Origin: Thermodesulfobacteriota bacterium
Lineage (GTDB): Bacteria > Desulfobacterota > SM23-61
Reading direction: 5' to 3'
NCBI GenBank assembly: GCA_030018715.1
Contig: JASEHN010000218.1
Coordinates: forward strand, 1 to 5,609
Length of the DNA: 5,609 bases
Positions within the stretch are counted from its first letter, which is position 1; each line of letters begins with the position of its first letter. This document shows positions 4,098-5,609 of this stretch, piece after piece. Below the pieces are notes generated by a model. The model was not told the origin of the DNA. It saw only the letters and a list, made by a program, of their open reading frames with translations, and searched no databases. Position numbers and translations under genes: made by a program.

Positions 4098-4898
4098 TCA
4101 TTTTAGCAGACCCAGCACATTCTCCTGCGTGAAGACATCCAGATCTGAAGGGTTTTCAAGGAAGTTCTCGACATCCCTCCTGACTTTTTTCCAATCCGTT
4201 CCCTTAACGGCTTTATACAGGAGTTCCCGCCAGTTCCCGGACGTTACCGCCGCCCCCTTCCAGCCGGTCTGCTTCAACGCGGTGTTAAGCAGCGCGAGAT
4301 TAGGGACGATGCCCTTCCATCTCGAAAGATACCACCCGAGGTCAAAGAGATCGCGCCCTTTGGTATAATCCCTGCTTAAGAGAGCGTGCGATTTCCCCGC
4401 GAAAAGAGACGCTGGGTCATATGTCAAAAAAGAGATCGGAAAATACTTGTTTACAATTTGCGTCTCCAGCGCCGCGCCGTCTGGCGAGTTTGTGTCGACC
4501 TCTATCTTGATCGACAGGTTCTGCTCGGTGAACGCCGAAACGCCAGCGTCTTTCATGAGCCCGCCGAACCTGATAAACGCCGAGTTTACGGTTTTCTCGT
4601 CGTTGAATGCCATGGTAACGCTGTATCCGGCGAGGGATAACTCTTCCTTGATTTTCTTCAATAGGGACGCGAAAGCGGGCCCTTTACCCTTTGTCGCCGA
4701 AAAATCAAGATCTTCGGAGAAACGCGGAAGCCCGTGCAGAAACCGCAAGGCCGTTCCACCGACAAATGCCGTCGCGGAGAAAATGCCCTCGTCGTGCATG
4801 ATCCTGAGGACATACGCCTGCAGGTATTCCCGCATCACGTTTATTTTCGCGTTCATACCGCTCTGTTTGGCGGCAAGCTCAAGCGCGTAATCCCTCAT
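4098..4898 (-). CDS. abiEii: AbiEii-type nucleotidyltransferase toxin (DUF1814), AbiE-B
   Basis: Second AbiEii toxin, 266 residues, with a full motif set: 'GGTALR' (47-52), 'PRFSEDLDF' (58-66) with D63/D65, 'KIEVDTN' (131-137) with D135, and 'KGRDLFD' (180-186). These fall at the same residue numbers as in AbiEii-A, and the first gap needed in a by-eye alignment comes only at about residue 190. Identity over the first 190 residues is about 73 positions, so this is an old paralogue or an independently acquired relative. The C-terminal 'DVENFLENPSDLDVF' parallels 'DVERFLEDKSELRLF' of the other copy. The ATG shares the ATGA overlap with the AbiEi-B stop; a weak aagag lies 8 bases upstream. The local base composition looks richer in G+C than the HEPN/MNT operon. 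It is likely an active toxin needing its own antitoxin; the target is not visible from sequence. Confidence 0.93.
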   Translation of the reverse strand: MRDYALELAAKQSGMNAKINVMREYLQAYVLRIMHDEGIFSATAFVGGTALRFLHGLPRFSEDLDFSATKGKGPAFASLLKKIKEELSLAGYSVTMAFNDEKTVNSAFIRFGGLMKDAGVSAFTEQNLSIKIEVDTNSPDGAALETQIVNKYFPISFLTYDPASLFAGKSHALLSRDYTKGRDLFDLGWYLSRWKGIVPNLALLNTALKQTGWKGAAVTSGNWRELLYKAVKGTDWKKVRRDVENFLENPSDLDVFTQENVLGLLK

Positions 4899-5533
4899 AA
4901 TGTCTTCTCTTCGTCCTTATAGGAATCGATATATTTTCCGACTGCCTTAGCGGCGCACGGCATACCGGGATTTTTAAACCTTTTTGCGGACGCCTCCAGC
5001 CTTTTTGGGTCGATTTTCCCGACGTTCTGGAGCCGCAATTCCTTCAAGTATGCCTGCGATACTTTCATGCCGTTAAGGTAAAACAGGTCCAAAAGCGCCT
5101 TTTCCGGCGAAGCGATAAAACCGGTCTGGCCGTTTACAGTCACAGATTCATATCCCCAAAAAAGGGGCTTCTTGATATGCCTGTAAACAAACGTCCCCGC
5201 CCCAGAAACAAACCTGCCCTGCCTCTTTGTCGTCAGCGATGTAAAAACTGGCACCGCTTCAGGAATTAGCCCATGATATTCGAGCGCCTTTTCCAAGCTG
5301 ATATAGGACGGCCTTTTTAACAGAGACGCCAGATACGGCTCGTATACGGCGGTTTTACGGTATTTATCAGCCAGAAGGTAAATACCCCTCTTTGCCTGAA
5401 TAAGTTTTTTCGCTTTCACCCACCTGCTGAGCTGGACCTTCAGCGAGCCCGTATCAGAAACCCCGGCCGTAAGGATATTCGTATCGATGACCGGAAAGGA
5501 CGCGAATCTATCTAAAAAATTACCCCATTTCAT
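4895..5533 (-). CDS. abiEi: AbiEi-type antitoxin and transcriptional repressor, AbiE-B
   Basis: A 212-residue AbiEi antitoxin starting at ATG 5533. The N-terminal winged-helix region is about 13-55 ('FPVIDTNILTAGVSD...LSRWVKAKKLIQAKRGIYLL'). The family hallmark 'PSYISLEKALEYHGLIPEAV' is at 75-94, followed by 'TSLTTKRQGRF' (98-108) and 'SPEKALLDLFYLNG' (142-155). These segments align directly with AbiEi-A, although the DNA-recognition part ('SDTGSLKVQLSRWVK' versus 'GDRQIMRNQLTRWGK') differs at many positions. The gene overlaps AbiEii-B by 4 bases (ATGA), indicating a bicistronic unit. No clear Shine-Dalgarno precedes the ATG ('tttattgcc'), so initiation may be weak or occur on a short leader. 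Assignment is firm. Confidence 0.92.
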   Translation of the reverse strand: MKWGNFLDRFASFPVIDTNILTAGVSDTGSLKVQLSRWVKAKKLIQAKRGIYLLADKYRKTAVYEPYLASLLKRPSYISLEKALEYHGLIPEAVPVFTSLTTKRQGRFVSGAGTFVYRHIKKPLFWGYESVTVNGQTGFIASPEKALLDLFYLNGMKVSQAYLKELRLQNVGKIDPKRLEASAKRFKNPGMPCAAKAVGKYIDSYKDEEKTL

Positions 5534-5541
5534 GGCAATAA

Positions 5542-5559
5542 ATTAACATTTTTGATAAT
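5542..5559 (-). promoter_or_regulatory. 7-4-7 palindrome upstream of AbiEi-B (candidate AbiEi operator)
   Basis: Arms attaaca (5542-5548) and tgataat (5553-5559) pair at 6 of 7 positions around tttt. It lies 8 bases before the start codon and overlaps the probable -10 box. On the minus strand it matches the plus-strand AbiE-A palindrome at 15 of 18 bases, including a shared atcaaaaatg core. A second, overlapping imperfect palindrome (gataat-acatg-actatc, 5554-5570) may be another half of the operator. Confidence 0.5.
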
Positions 5560-5582
5560 ACATGACTATCGGCTAAATTAAA
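5555..5582 (-). promoter_or_regulatory. Possible promoter of the AbiE-B operon
   Basis: On the minus strand TATTAT (5555-5560, 5 of 6 to the -10 consensus) is preceded after 16 bases by TTTAAT (5577-5582, only 3 of 6 to the -35 consensus). The whole stretch 5534-5609 is AT-rich, so other placements are possible. The palindrome overlaps this -10 box. Confidence 0.35.
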
Positions 5583-5609
5583 TATTGTTGCAATTAGAAG
5601 ATACTTATA

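Noticed and set aside
4386..4890. Plus-strand open frames opposite AbiEii-B
   Set aside because: They overlap the antisense of a conserved gene, have no motifs, and reflect the lack of stops in G+C-rich sequence.

Overview
This window is bacterial DNA carrying a compact cluster of toxin-antitoxin / abortive-infection genes, all on the minus strand. Reading the minus strand from right to left, there are three modules. The first is an AbiE pair, here AbiE-B (AbiEi 5533-4895, AbiEii 4898-4098). The second is a diverged AbiE pair, AbiE-A (AbiEi 3711-3070, AbiEii 3073-2270). The third is an operon of a small VapB-like antitoxin (1797-1564), an MNT nucleotidyltransferase (1502-1077) and a HEPN/HepT-like RNase (1093-653). 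Gene overlaps (ATGA in both AbiE pairs, 17 nt for MNT/HEPN), Shine-Dalgarno sequences and sigma70-type promoters support a bacterial source. The third operon has a perfect TTGACA-17-TATAAT promoter. No ribosomal or housekeeping gene is present, so the taxon cannot be fixed. The intergenic style, full of decayed short tandem repeats, suggests a repeat-rich environmental lineage, but that is only an impression.

Layout by region. 1-652 has no convincing gene. It holds four successive degenerate tandem arrays (period 7, period 9, period 7, period 6) and one copy of a dispersed repeat of about 90 bp. 653-1862 is the antitoxin-like/MNT/HEPN operon with its promoter. 1863-2269 is a non-coding junction with heptad repeats, one copy of a 22-bp repeat and the second copy of the ~90-bp repeat. 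2270-3782 is AbiE-A with promoter and a perfect palindrome. 3783-4097 is a second junction with the other 22-bp copy, a hairpin inserted in a larger inverted repeat, and a 10-bp tandem array. 4098-5582 is AbiE-B with a related palindrome and a weaker promoter. The last bases are AT-rich upstream DNA.

Working together. All three modules use a polymerase-beta-type nucleotidyltransferase, in opposite roles. In HEPN/MNT the nucleotidyltransferase is the antitoxin that modifies the HEPN RNase; in AbiE it is the toxin (AbiEii), countered by the AbiEi repressor. The two AbiE pairs are only roughly 35-40% identical in AbiEii by eye, so they are not a recent duplication. Yet both carry a 7-4-7 palindrome matching at 15 of 18 positions just before the AbiEi start, so they may share or exchange regulation. 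Direct repeats bracket the HEPN/MNT module and the AbiE-A module, which suggests assembly or exchange of modules by recombination at the repeats.
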